A stretch of 64,000 nt of DNA from Rhodobacter sp. (GTDB lineage: Bacteria; Pseudomonadota; Alphaproteobacteria; Rhodobacterales; Rhodobacteraceae), in assembly GCA_020637595.1 (NCBI GenBank), contig JACKKE010000002.1, forward strand, positions 265,742 to 329,741, read 5' to 3'. Under the pieces are notes generated by a model. That model had not been told where the DNA came from. It was given only the letters and a program-made list of their open reading frames with translations, and did no database searches. The position numbers and the translations under genes are program-made. Below, piece by piece: positions 40,102-47,821 of the stretch; position 1 is the first letter of the stretch; each line of letters opens with the position of its first letter.

Positions 40102-40664
40102 TGCGGCTGATCCTGGGCTCGGCCAGCCCGCGCCGGCTGGAATTGCTGGCGCAAATCGGCATCACGCCCGACGCGGTGCGCCCCGCCGACATCGACGAAA
40201 CCCCCCGCAAGGCCGAACTGCCGCGCCCCTATTGCGCGCGCATGGCCGCCGAGAAGGCGCAGGCCGTGCCCTGCGCGCCCGGCGAGGTGGTGCTTTGCGC
40301 GGACACCACGGTCGCGCTGGGCCGGCGCATTCTGGGCAAGCCCGTGGACGCCACCGAGGCCGCGCAGTTCCTGACCATGCTGGGCGGGCGGCGTCATACC
40401 GTGATCACCGCCGTCGCCGTGCGCACCGCCGATCGGATCTGGACGCGCGAGGTCGAAACCGCGGTGAAGATGAAGCGCCTGTCGGACGATGAGCTGAACG
40501 GCTACCTCGCCAGCGGCGAGTGGCAGGGCAAGGCGGGCGGCTATGGCATCCAGGGCCGCGCCGGGGCGTTCATTCCGTGGATCGGCGGCTCGTTCAGCGC
40601 GGTCGTGGGTCTGCCGCTGGCAGAAACGGCGGTGCTGCTGACGGCGGCGGGGGTGCGGGCATGA
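40101..40664 (+). CDS. Maf-like nucleotide pyrophosphatase
   Basis: A 187-residue Maf/HAM1-type protein: the N-terminal LILGSASPRRLELLAQIG, the catalytic region VLCADTTVALGRRILGKP, and GWQGKAGGYGIQGRAGAFIPWI-type C-terminal loop (here EWQGKAGGYGIQGRAGAF). The family hydrolyses nucleoside triphosphates such as dTTP, UTP or modified pyrimidines; the exact member (YhdE or YceF type) is not assigned. ATG 40101 shares its first base with the infA stop. Confidence 0.92.
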   Translation: MRLILGSASPRRLELLAQIGITPDAVRPADIDETPRKAELPRPYCARMAAEKAQAVPCAPGEVVLCADTTVALGRRILGKPVDATEAAQFLTMLGGRRHTVITAVAVRTADRIWTREVETAVKMKRLSDDELNGYLASGEWQGKAGGYGIQGRAGAFIPWIGGSFSAVVGLPLAETAVLLTAAGVRA

Positions 40665-41704
40665 AGGGCAGCGTGATCGCGCTGGGGCAGATCGGCGGGC
40701 GCGATGTCGCCGCGCTGATGGTCGATGGCGTGCTGCAGGATCTGGCGCTGGAGATCGACGGGCTGGCGCCGGGCGCGATCCTGCGCGGCACCGTGGGCCG
40801 GCCGGTCAAGGGGCTGGGCGGCGTCTTTGTCGACCTGCCCGAGGGGCAGACGGGGTTTCTGCGCGCGCCCAAGGGGCTGGCACCGGGGCAAGCGGTGCTG
40901 GTGCAGATCGCGGGTGTCGCGGAACCGGGCAAGGCCCTGCCGCTGACCCTGCGCCTGTTGTTCAAGAGCCGCTATGCCATCGTCACCCCCGAAGCGCCCG
41001 GGCTGAACGTGAGCCGCGCGATCCGCGACGAGGACGCGCGCGCTGACCTGACCGCGCTGGCGACCGAGGCGATGGCCGGCGCGGATGAGTCGCTGGGGTT
41101 GATCCTGCGCTCGGTGTGCGAGGCGGCGTCCGAAGACGAGATCGCCGACGACATCGCGCAGATGCGCGCGCTGGCCGAGGCGGTGTTGGCCGATCTGGAG
41201 GGCAAGCCCGAGCTGCTGGTCGATGCGCCCGGCGCGCATGAACAGGCCTGGCGCGACTGGGGCGATGTCGACACGGTCGACGACAGCGAGGATGCGCTGG
41301 ACCACACGGGCGCTCTCGATCAGATCGAGGCGCTGGCGCGCGCCGAGGTGCAGCTGGAGGGCGGCGCCTCGATGGCGATCGAGGCCACCCGCGCGCTGAT
41401 CGCGGTCGATGTGAACACCGGGCGCGACACCTCGCCCGCCGCTGGTCTCAAGGCCGGCATCGCCGCCGCCCGCGACCTGCCGCGCCAGCTGCGGCTGCGG
41501 GGGCTGGGCGGTATGGTGGTGGTCGATTTCGCACCGGTGCCGAAACGCGACCGGCATGTCGTCGAACAGGTGCTGGGCAAGGCGTTCCGCGCCGATGGCG
41601 GCGAAACCTCGCTGGCCGGCTGGACGCCGCTGGGCAATTTCGAACTGACCCGCCGGCGCGACCGCGTGCCGCTGGCCGAGTGGCTGGAAGGCGCTGAGGC
41701 ATGA
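40661..41704 (+). CDS. Ribonuclease E/G family protein (short RNase G type)
   Basis: A 347-residue endoribonuclease-like protein. It has an S1-type domain at residues 25-90 (GAILRGTVGRPVKGLGGVFVDLPEGQTGFLRAPKG), an RNase H-like region, and the DNase I-like catalytic block with ALIAVDVNTGRDTSPAAG (metal Asp) and GGMVVVDFAPVPKR (second Asp, where canonical enzymes have IDFI). It is much shorter than RNase E or E. coli RNase G and ends before the zinc-link cysteines. This truncated paralog between maf and yacG is usual in Rhodobacterales; a full-length RNase E is expected elsewhere. The start overlaps maf (ATGA). Confidence 0.9.
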   Translation: MKGSVIALGQIGGRDVAALMVDGVLQDLALEIDGLAPGAILRGTVGRPVKGLGGVFVDLPEGQTGFLRAPKGLAPGQAVLVQIAGVAEPGKALPLTLRLLFKSRYAIVTPEAPGLNVSRAIRDEDARADLTALATEAMAGADESLGLILRSVCEAASEDEIADDIAQMRALAEAVLADLEGKPELLVDAPGAHEQAWRDWGDVDTVDDSEDALDHTGALDQIEALARAEVQLEGGASMAIEATRALIAVDVNTGRDTSPAAGLKAGIAAARDLPRQLRLRGLGGMVVVDFAPVPKRDRHVVEQVLGKAFRADGGETSLAGWTPLGNFELTRRRDRVPLAEWLEGAEA

Positions 41705-41874
41705 GCGCGCCCTGCCCGATCTGCAAGAAGCCTTCAGTCGAGGCCTATCGGCCGTTCTGTTCGAAACGCTGCGCGGATGTCGATCTGGCGCATTGGCTGC
41801 GCGGCGATTACGCGATCCCGGGCCCGGAGGCCGAGGCGGCCGAGGAGACCCCGCCGCAGCCTGAGGTGGAGTAA
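41701..41874 (+). CDS. yacG: DNA gyrase inhibitor / zinc-binding protein YacG
   Basis: A 57-residue protein with the four-cysteine zinc knuckle C-P-I-C ... F-C-S-K-R-C-A (Cys5, Cys8, Cys20, Cys24) and the DLAHWLRGDYAIPG segment of YacG, followed by an acidic tail (EAEAAEETPPQPEVE). YacG binds GyrB and inhibits gyrase in E. coli. It overlaps the RNase G stop as ATGA and ends with TAA. Downstream lie two G/C hairpins of a composite element that may terminate the operon. Confidence 0.93.
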   Translation: MSAPCPICKKPSVEAYRPFCSKRCADVDLAHWLRGDYAIPGPEAEAAEETPPQPEVE

Positions 41875-41888
41875 GGGGAGCGGCGCTC

Positions 41889-41973
41889 GGGGGCATCGAG
41901 CCCCCTCGCGCCGCCGGGGGGCTCTGCCCCCCGCCGCTTCGCTTCCCCCCGGGATATTTGCAACGCAAAGATG
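41889..41973 (+). repeat. Composite intergenic element, copy D (two hairpins)
   Basis: Two stems, GGGGGC-ATCGA-GCCCCC (41889-41905) and GGGGGGC-TCT-GCCCCCC (41916-41932), are followed by CCCCCCGGGATATTTG (41945-41960) and CAACGCAAAGATG (41961-41973). The tail TATTTGCA...TGCAAATA (41955-41979) is itself a dyad. It follows the infA-yacG operon and precedes ackA, so the hairpins could also serve as a terminator. Confidence 0.75.
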
Positions 41974-42062
41974 CAAATACGGGTTCGGAGGGGGGCTGAC
42001 GGGCCGTCACGCTTTCGTTGCCGGTCGGTGTTTTCTATCCTGCAGCAAAATGGAGGGACGGC

Positions 42063-43859
42063 ATGCGCATCCTGGTGTTCAACGCGGGCAGCTCCAGCCT
42101 GAAGCTGGGGGTTTTCGACATCGGTGCGGGCGGCGCGGCGGTGCAGCGGTTCAAGGGCGGCTATGAGCGGTTCCGCGCCGGGCTTTGCACCTATCGCTTC
42201 GAGGCAGAGGGCCGGGTCGAGGCGGGCGAGGTCGCGCATGACGATCTGGCGGCGGCGACGGCGGCGGTGCCGGGGGTGCTGGCGGACTGGGGCGTGGACG
42301 GGATCGCCGCGGTCGGCCACCGGGTGGTGCATGGCGGGCCCGAGATCGGCGCGCCCGTTGTTCTGGATGACGCGGCGCTGGCGCGGCTGGAGGGGCTGAC
42401 GCCGCTGGCCCCGCTGCATAACCCGGCGAATCTGGAAGCGGTGCGGGTCGCGCGCCGGGTCTGGCCGGAGCTGCCGCAGATCGGGGTGTTCGACACCGCC
42501 TTTCATCTGACCAACCCCGCGCGGGTGACCACCTATGCGGTGCCGAAGGCCTGGCGCGATGCGGGGCTCAGGCGGTTCGGGTTTCACGGCACTTCGCATC
42601 ATTACGTCGCGCAGCGCGCCGCCGAGGCGTTGGACCGGCCGCTGGGCGATCTGCGGATCATCTCGGTGCATCTGGGCAACGGCGCCAGCGTCTGCGCGGT
42701 GAACTTGGGGGCGAGCCTGGAATCCTCGATGGGGCTGACGCCACTCGAGGGGTTGGTGATGGGCACGCGCTCGGGCGATGTCGATCCGGGGGCGTTCGGG
42801 TATCTGCACCGGCAGCTGGGGCTGACGATCGAGGAGATCGAGCACGCGCTCTATCACGACAGCGGGCTGAAGGGGCTGACCGGCAGTGCCGACATGCGCG
42901 ATGTCGAGGACCGTGCTGGGGCGGGCGATGCCGAGGCGCAGCTGGCGATCAACCTCTATGCCTATCGGGCGCGCAAATATATCGGCGCCTATGCGGCGGC
43001 GATGGGGGGCGTGGATGCGGTGGTGTTCACCGGCGGCATCGGCGAGAATTCGGCCAGCATGCGGCGGCGGATCTGCGACGGGCTCGACTTCATGGGGTTG
43101 CGGCTGGACCATGACCGCAACATGGGCGTCGATCTGGCCGGGCGCGCGGCGCCGCAGATCCAGGCCTATGGCTCGCGCGTGGCGGTGATCGTGACCGAGA
43201 CCGCCGAGCAGTTGCAGATCGCGCGTGAAGTGGCGGCGCATCTGGCGCGCCCGGTGCAGGCGCCGCGGCCGATCCCGGTGGCGGTGTCGGGGCGGCACGT
43301 GCACCTGTCGGCCGAGTCGCTGGCGGCGCTCTTTGGCGCGGGGGCTGAACTGACCATCGCCCATCCCCTGCGCCAGCCGGGGAACTGGGCGGCGGCCGAG
43401 CGAGTGACACTGGTCGGCCCCAAGGGGCGGCTGGAGCATGTCGCGATCCTTGGCCCCTTGCGCAAGCGCACCCAGATCGAGGTCTCGCGCACCGACAGTT
43501 TCGCACTGGGCATCGACGTGCCGGTGCGCGATTCGGGCCAGCTTGAGGGCACGCCGGTGATCCGCATCCTCGGGCCGGCCGGGCAGATTGACACCGACGG
43601 GCTGATCGTCGCGGCGCGGCATATCCACACCAACCCCACGGATGCGGCGGCGATGGGGCTGACGGACGGCGAGCTGGTCGACGTGCGCGTGGGCAGCGGC
43701 GACCGGGCGCTGACCTTTGCGCGCACGCTGGTGCGGGTGCAGCCGACCGGCTTCACCGAGATGCACATCGACACCGACGAGGCGAACGCCGCCGGGATCG
43801 GCCCGGGCTGCGAGGGCGAGGTGGTCGATCTGGAGGCGCATCTGCATCCCGAAAGCTGA
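42063..43859 (+). CDS. Acetate kinase-phosphotransacylase fusion (AckA-PduL)
   Basis: A single 598-residue frame joins two enzymes of the acetate pathway. Residues 1-397 are acetate kinase: NAGSSSLK, GHRVVHGG (Arg87), FDTAFH (Asp144), GFHGTSH (His176), GTRSGDVDP (Arg236), FTGGIGENS. Residues about 403-595 are a PduL-type phosphate acyltransferase with the zinc histidines in SGRHVHLS, AARHIHTNP and EMHID. It would interconvert acetyl-CoA, acetyl phosphate and acetate plus ATP on one chain. PduL is unrelated to classical Pta. The linker (ARPVQAPRP) is short. ATG 42063 follows GGAGGG. It is full length in both halves, so not a decayed gene. Confidence 0.92.
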   Translation: MRILVFNAGSSSLKLGVFDIGAGGAAVQRFKGGYERFRAGLCTYRFEAEGRVEAGEVAHDDLAAATAAVPGVLADWGVDGIAAVGHRVVHGGPEIGAPVVLDDAALARLEGLTPLAPLHNPANLEAVRVARRVWPELPQIGVFDTAFHLTNPARVTTYAVPKAWRDAGLRRFGFHGTSHHYVAQRAAEALDRPLGDLRIISVHLGNGASVCAVNLGASLESSMGLTPLEGLVMGTRSGDVDPGAFGYLHRQLGLTIEEIEHALYHDSGLKGLTGSADMRDVEDRAGAGDAEAQLAINLYAYRARKYIGAYAAAMGGVDAVVFTGGIGENSASMRRRICDGLDFMGLRLDHDRNMGVDLAGRAAPQIQAYGSRVAVIVTETAEQLQIAREVAAHLARPVQAPRPIPVAVSGRHVHLSAESLAALFGAGAELTIAHPLRQPGNWAAAERVTLVGPKGRLEHVAILGPLRKRTQIEVSRTDSFALGIDVPVRDSGQLEGTPVIRILGPAGQIDTDGLIVAARHIHTNPTDAAAMGLTDGELVDVRVGSGDRALTFARTLVRVQPTGFTEMHIDTDEANAAGIGPGCEGEVVDLEAHLHPES

Positions 43860-43896
43860 CGCTTGCCCGCGCCGGCACGGCGTGGGACAAGGGGGC

Positions 43897-44045
43897 GTTC
43901 TCAGGGCGGGGTGGAACTCCCCACCGGCGGTATGCGGGAAATCCGCGAGCCCGCGAGCGCCTTTCCCGGGCGACAGTCATGGGGAAGGGTCAGCAGACCA
44001 GGTGCGAGGCCTGGGCCGACGGTTACAGTCCGGATGGAAGAGAAC
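43897..44045 (+). ncRNA. FMN riboswitch (RFN element)
   Basis: The P1 stem GTTCTC (43897-43902) pairs with GAGAAC (44040-44045). Between them stand the conserved blocks CAGGGCGGGGTGGAACTCCC, CACCGGCGGTA, GAGCCCGCGAGCG, GGTCAGCAGACCAGGTGC and GGCCGACGGTTACAGTCCGG. The element binds flavin mononucleotide. Downstream, TCACCC (44048-44053) can pair with GGGTGA (44095-44100), just before the AAAGGAG of ribH, which suggests control of translation or early termination. Confidence 0.95.
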
Positions 44046-44123
44046 CATCACCCGACCCGCCGGCGCGCGGGGCCGGGATGCATGGGATCGCCTTGGGTGA
44101 CGTGTCGCTGAAAGGAGAAACCC

Positions 44124-44558
44124 ATGACACACACCCGTTACGCCTTTGTCAAAGCCGGTTGGCACGCCGAGATCGTGGACCGCGCCTTGGAGGGGTTTCT
44201 GGACCGCATTCCCGCCGCACAGGTCGATGTCTTCGACGTGCCGGGGGCGTTTGAACTGCCGCTGATGGCCCGCGATCTGGCGGCCACCGGGCGCTATGGC
44301 GCGGTGGCGGCGGCGGCCTTTGTCGTCGACGGCGGCATCTATCGCCACGATTTTGTGGCGCAGGCCGTGGTCAGCGGGCTGATGCAGGCGGGGCTGGAAA
44401 CCGGGGTGCCGGTGCTCTCGGTCTCGCTGACGCCGCACCAGTATCAGGAGACCGGCCATCACCAGGCGATCTATCGCGCGCATTTCGTCGAGAAGGGGCG
44501 CGAGGCAGCCGAGGCCGCATTGACGATCACCGTGGCGCGGCGCGCGTTGGTGGCCTGA
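44124..44558 (+). CDS. ribH2: 6,7-dimethyl-8-ribityllumazine synthase, type II
   Basis: A 144-residue lumazine synthase that condenses 5-amino-6-ribitylaminouracil with 3,4-dihydroxy-2-butanone 4-phosphate. It matches the type II (RibH2, decameric) group known from Brucella and other alphaproteobacteria: RYAFVKAGWHAEIVDRALEGF, DVPGAFELPLMARDLA, FVVDGGIYRHDFVAQAVV and SVSLTPHQYQET. It stands alone, not with other rib genes, under an FMN riboswitch, so it is probably a flavin-repressed isozyme or an alternative copy. Confidence 0.95.
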   Translation: MTHTRYAFVKAGWHAEIVDRALEGFLDRIPAAQVDVFDVPGAFELPLMARDLAATGRYGAVAAAAFVVDGGIYRHDFVAQAVVSGLMQAGLETGVPVLSVSLTPHQYQETGHHQAIYRAHFVEKGREAAEAALTITVARRALVA

Positions 44559-44563
44559 AAGCA

Positions 44564-44590
44564 GAAGGGGCCCGATGGGGCCCCTTCGTT
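44564..44590. terminator. Bidirectional terminator between ribH2 and the YeeE genes
   Basis: A 10-bp stem GAAGGGGCCC / GGGCCCCTTC with loop GATG lies between convergent genes that end at 44558 (+) and 44590 (-). T residues flank it on both strands (TTCGTT rightward, CTTTC leftward), though the tracts are short. Confidence 0.65.
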
Positions 44591-45027
44591 CATGCGGTGA
44601 CGGTGGCGCGGCGTTGCAGCAGCCGTTGCGCCAGTTGCAGGCCGACCATGCCGCCGGCCATCGCCAGACCAAAGGTGACCGCCCCCGGACCGCCCCAGCC
44701 CAGCACTGCCAGCGCCGGCCCGGGGCAGAAGCCGGCCAGCGCCCAGCCCAGTCCGAAGAGCGCCGAGCCGCCGATCAACCGCGTATCGAGGCGCTGTTCG
44801 GGCATCGCCGGAAAGGTGCCCTCCAGCAGCGGCGCGCGGCGGCGGGCGGCGATGCGCCAGGCCAGCAGCATCGGCAGGATCGCCCCGCCCAGCACGAAGG
44901 CCAGTGTCGGATCCCATTGGCCGAAGAGGTCCAGCCAGCCCTGAACCTTGGCGGTGTCGGTCATGCCCGAGACCAGCAGGCCCAGGCCGAAAAGCGCGCC
45001 GGAAGCGGCGGAGATGAAGGGACGCAT
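44590..45027 (-). CDS. YeeE/YedE-type sulfur transporter, second half (DUF6691-like)
   Basis: A 145-residue membrane protein with four hydrophobic segments. It carries the repeat typical of YeeE/YedE halves: SGALFGLGLLVSGMTDTAKVQGWLD and GSALFGLGWALAGFCPGPAL with the conserved Cys in a G-C-P/GFCPGPA motif. Full-length YeeE (TsuA) imports thiosulfate through conserved cysteines; in many proteobacteria the protein is split in two, as here. The start overlaps the stop of the first half as ATGA. Confidence 0.85.
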   Translation of the reverse strand: MRPFISAASGALFGLGLLVSGMTDTAKVQGWLDLFGQWDPTLAFVLGGAILPMLLAWRIAARRRAPLLEGTFPAMPEQRLDTRLIGGSALFGLGWALAGFCPGPALAVLGWGGPGAVTFGLAMAGGMVGLQLAQRLLQRRATVTA

Positions 45028-45467
45028 CAGATCACTCCCAGGGTGTGGCGGGCGAGGAAGAAGGCGGCGAAACCGACGCCGAGGTAGACCAGCGTGGCGA
45101 CGATCGAACGCAGCGAAAAGCGCGACATGCCGCAGACCCCGTGGCCTGAGGTGCAGCCGTTCGCCAGCCGCGTGCCGACACCGACCAGCAGCCCGGCGGC
45201 GATCAGCACGGCGGTGTCGCCGGTGATATGGGTCTCGGGCGCGCCGAACAGGGCGACGGCCAGCGCCGGCGCGCCGATCAGCGCGGCGAGGAAGGGCAGG
45301 CGTTCGGCCAGGGTGCGCTGCGGTGCGCCGTCCAGCACATCGCCCAGGATGCCGCTGGCGCCGAGGATCCGGCCATTGGCCAGAAGCAGCAGCGCGGCGG
45401 CGCCGCCGATCATCAGCCCGCCGATCAGGCCGAAGATCCAGTCTTGAGGGATAGGGGCGAGGGTCAT
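45027..45467 (-). CDS. YeeE/YedE-type sulfur transporter, first half
   Basis: A 146-residue membrane protein, the N-terminal partner of the split YeeE/YedE transporter: GLIGGLMIGGAAALLLLANGRILGASGILG, and LANGCTSGHGVCGMSRFSLRSIVAT with the GCTSGHGVCG cysteine motif expected for thiosulfate or persulfide relay. It probably forms one channel with the downstream half. No fused rhodanese or TusA protein is adjacent. A 7-bp-arm inverted repeat lies just upstream and may be an operator. Confidence 0.87.
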   Translation of the reverse strand: MTLAPIPQDWIFGLIGGLMIGGAAALLLLANGRILGASGILGDVLDGAPQRTLAERLPFLAALIGAPALAVALFGAPETHITGDTAVLIAAGLLVGVGTRLANGCTSGHGVCGMSRFSLRSIVATLVYLGVGFAAFFLARHTLGVI

Positions 45468-45478
45468 GGCACAGATGT

Positions 45479-45505
45479 CCTGGCAGGGAATATTGTCTTG
45501 CCAGG
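45479..45505. promoter_or_regulatory. Inverted repeat upstream of the YeeE operon
   Basis: CCTGGCA (45479-45485) and TGCCAGG (45499-45505) form perfect 7-bp arms around a 13-bp AT-rich spacer, 12 bp upstream of the YeeE start. The flanking AGGGAAT is also directly repeated. An AT-rich stretch (45507-45550) further upstream could hold the promoter. The position suits a repressor such as an ArsR-type sulfur sensor, but no regulator gene is nearby. Confidence 0.45.
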
Positions 45506-45554
45506 GAATCTATGAAAATATGCAAATCATTGCAATTACAGGATAAAAATAAGG

Positions 45555-45679
45555 CCGCCGTTCGTCCCGTTCCGGCGGACCCAGAACGGGTGTTCCAAGG
45601 GGTGGCCGCACGGGGAACGCCTACCCACCCGCGGCGTTCGGCGTGGAACGCCGTCCCGCGGGCAGCCCGTGGCGTTCCC
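45555..45679. repeat. Nested inverted repeats between msrA and the YeeE operon
   Basis: An outer pair GGGAACGCC (45613-45621) / GGCGTTCCC (45671-45679) encloses an inner pair CGGCGTTC (45632-45639) / GAACGCCG (45646-45653); all four arms share the AACGCC unit. Beside them, CCGCCG (45555-45560) can pair with CGGCGG (45573-45578), or alternatively CCCGTTC (45566-45572) with GAACGGG (45584-45590). On the minus strand this region is downstream of msrA, so it may end or shield that transcript. Confidence 0.7.
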
Positions 45680-45690
45680 GGCCCCCGATT

Positions 45691-46191
45691 CTACGACGAT
45701 CCCTTGGGCAGCACCCAGTCCGGGCGGATATAGTGGCAGGTATAGCCGTGCGGAATGCGCTCCAGATAATCCTGGTGCTCGGGTTCGGCCTCCCAGAACT
45801 CGCCGGCCGGCTTGACCTCGGTCACCACCGGCCCCGGCCACATCCCTGACGCGTTCACAGCTGTGATCGTCTCCTCGGCCACCCGCTTCTGCTCGGCGTT
45901 CAGGTAATAGATCCCCGACCGGTAACTGGTGCCGCGGTCATTGCCCTGCCGGTTGGGCGTGGTCGGATCGTGGATCTGGAAAAAGAATTCCAGCAACCGC
46001 CGATAACTGACCCGCGCCGGATCGAACACGATCTCGATCCCCTCGGCATGGCTGCCGTGGTTGCGATAGGTCGCGTTCTTCACGTCGCCGCCGGTATAGC
46101 CGACGCGGGTCGACAGCACGCCCGGCAGCTTGCGGATCAGATCCTGCATGCCCCAGAAGCATCCGCCGGCCAGAACCGCACGTTCACTCAT
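45691..46191 (-). CDS. msrA: Peptide-methionine (S)-S-oxide reductase
   Basis: A 166-residue MsrA that repairs methionine S-sulfoxide. The catalytic GGCFWGMQDLIRKLPGV has Cys near residue 11, and the family block GYTGGDVKNATYRNHGSHAEGIEIVFDP is complete. The C-terminal ERIPHGYTCHYIRPDWV carries the extra Cys that may serve as recycling cysteine. Its start overlaps the msrB stop (ATGA), so the two repair enzymes for both sulfoxide stereoisomers are made together. Confidence 0.96.
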   Translation of the reverse strand: MSERAVLAGGCFWGMQDLIRKLPGVLSTRVGYTGGDVKNATYRNHGSHAEGIEIVFDPARVSYRRLLEFFFQIHDPTTPNRQGNDRGTSYRSGIYYLNAEQKRVAEETITAVNASGMWPGPVVTEVKPAGEFWEAEPEHQDYLERIPHGYTCHYIRPDWVLPKGSS

Positions 46192-46634
46192 TGCGCATCC
46201 TCCACCTGGTCGAGGTAGTCACCATAGCCTTCGGCCTCCATCCGGTCCCGGGGCACAAAGCGCAGGCTGGCCGAATTGATGCAATAGCGCAGTCCACCCG
46301 CCTCGCGCGGGCCGTCCGGAAAGACATGGCCCAGGTGGCTGTCACCGTGGGTCGAGCGCACTTCGACGCGGATCATTCCGTGCGTGGTGTCGCGCAGTTC
46401 GGTGATGTGACTGGCGACGATCGGCTTGGTGAAGGCCGGCCAGCCACAGCCCGAATTGTATTTCGCCGCCGAGGAAAACAGCGGCTCGCCCGAGACGATA
46501 TCGACATAGATCCCGGGTTCGAAATGGTGGTCGTATTCACCGGTAAAGGGACGCTCGGTGCCGTTCTGCTGGGTGACCCGGAATTGCTCGGAGGTCAGGC
46601 GCGACAGGGCGTCGGGGGTCTTGGCGTAGGTCAT
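46188..46634 (-). CDS. msrB: Peptide-methionine (R)-S-oxide reductase
   Basis: A 148-residue MsrB. The catalytic Cys is in GLRYCINSASLRF and the SGCGWPAF and GHVFPDGP blocks are intact. Only one Cys stands at SGCGWP and no CxxC zinc pairs are seen, so this is a zinc-free form. It reduces methionine R-sulfoxide. The start ATG 46634 follows GGGAGACGCC. It is the first gene of msrB-msrA; no oxidative-stress operator could be identified upstream. Confidence 0.96.
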   Translation of the reverse strand: MTYAKTPDALSRLTSEQFRVTQQNGTERPFTGEYDHHFEPGIYVDIVSGEPLFSSAAKYNSGCGWPAFTKPIVASHITELRDTTHGMIRVEVRSTHGDSHLGHVFPDGPREAGGLRYCINSASLRFVPRDRMEAEGYGDYLDQVEDAQ

Positions 46635-46798
46635 GCGGCGTCTCCCATGTGGTGCTCCCCCTATTTGGGGTGAACTCGGGCAAAACGCCAATAGTCTGAC
46701 TGCACGCTTTCGACATCTCGGGCGCACCATCGCGGAGCGCGGCATTGTTCTGGCGCCTCGGTTTTTGCGGTGGCTGTGTATCCGATGTCGTGATTGTT

Positions 46799-47683
46799 CT
46801 ATGCAACGGCGTTTGGGACGAGTGCGTTGAGGCCCATGCGTTTGTTGTAGTCTGGGAATGAGAGCCTTTGTTCGGCGTTTGGGAGGCATCCTGCGGTGTG
46901 CATGGAGGCGTAGACGTCTGCGAGGCGTCGGGCAGTGGCGAGGAGGGCGGAGACGGGGTAGATGGCGAGAGCGAAGCCGAGGGCGTCGAGGTCTGCGACG
47001 GGGAGGTAGGGTGTTTTGCCGTCCTCGACCATGTTTGCGACGAGTTTTGCGCCCTTGAAGGTTTCGGCGACGGTTCGGAGTTCCTCGAGGGATTGCGGGG
47101 CCTCGATGAAGAGGATGTCTGCGCCGGCGTCGAGGAAGGCCTCGCCGCGGCGCAGGGCCTCGTCGAAGCCGATGACGGCGCGGGCGTCGGTGCGGGCCAT
47201 GACGAGGAAGTCGGAGGTGTCGCGTGCGGCGACGGCGGCGGCGATCTTGGCGGCGGCCTCGGAGCGCCCGATGACCTCCTTGGAGGCCATGTGTCCGCAG
47301 CGTTTGGGGAAGACCTGGTCCTCGAGCTGGATGCAGGCGACGCCGGCCTGTTCGTAGAGGCGGACGAGGCGGGCGACGTTGAGTTCGCTGCCGTGGCCGT
47401 TGTCGCCGTCGGCGATCAGCGGGACGGGTGTGCCGTCCTCGGTGCGGGCGGCGTCGGTGAGGGCGCGGGCGCGGTCGGCCATCTCGGTTGCGGTCATCAG
47501 GCCGATGTCGGGCATGCCGAGGGTGGAGCCCGAGACGCCGAAGCCCGTCATGTAGAGGGCCTCGAAGCCGGCCTGGGCGGCGATCCTGGCGGAGAGGCCG
47601 TCATAGATGCCGGGCGCCATCAGGGTTGGCCCCTGGGACAAGCGGCTGTTCAACGCCCGCGAGGGGGCCCGCAGCTGGGTCAT
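46799..47683 (-). CDS. Isocitrate lyase/PEP mutase family enzyme, KRCGH (C-C lyase) type
   Basis: A 294-residue ICL/PEPM barrel. The metal site LIADGDNGHGS and the active-site loop EDQVFPKRCGHM are visible. The KRCGH form with a catalytic Cys is that of C-C lyases such as methylisocitrate or dimethylmalate lyase; true PEP mutase has a different loop (EDK...KxNS). Despite the phosphonate genes elsewhere, a phosphonate-forming role is therefore unlikely. The coding strand is strongly C-rich and G-poor with C-ending codons (CTC, ATC, GCC), unlike most genes here. It is divergent from the VOC gene. Confidence 0.85.
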   Translation of the reverse strand: MTQLRAPSRALNSRLSQGPTLMAPGIYDGLSARIAAQAGFEALYMTGFGVSGSTLGMPDIGLMTATEMADRARALTDAARTEDGTPVPLIADGDNGHGSELNVARLVRLYEQAGVACIQLEDQVFPKRCGHMASKEVIGRSEAAAKIAAAVAARDTSDFLVMARTDARAVIGFDEALRRGEAFLDAGADILFIEAPQSLEELRTVAETFKGAKLVANMVEDGKTPYLPVADLDALGFALAIYPVSALLATARRLADVYASMHTAGCLPNAEQRLSFPDYNKRMGLNALVPNAVA

Positions 47684-47821
47684 GGTTCTGGTCCTGATTC
47701 CGTGGTGTGCGGTAAAATGTATCCAAAAACGGCGAACAAGCAACTAATGATTGATATGAATCGCATTCTTGGATACGAAATTTCCCAACGCAGTCGAATC
47801 ATCCCGGGGGAGGATCGGATC

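Noticed and set aside
46799..47683. PEP mutase (phosphonate biosynthesis) for the ICL-family gene
   Set aside because: The active-site loop is KRCGH with a Cys, as in C-C lyases; a PEP mutase would have the EDK...N-S type loop, and no phosphonopyruvate decarboxylase is adjacent.
46868..47700. Long acidic N-terminal extension (Glu/Gly/Val-rich) upstream of the VOC gene in the same frame
   Set aside because: It is antisense to the ICL-family gene and repetitive in composition; the VOC fold begins at 47822 behind a good ribosome site.
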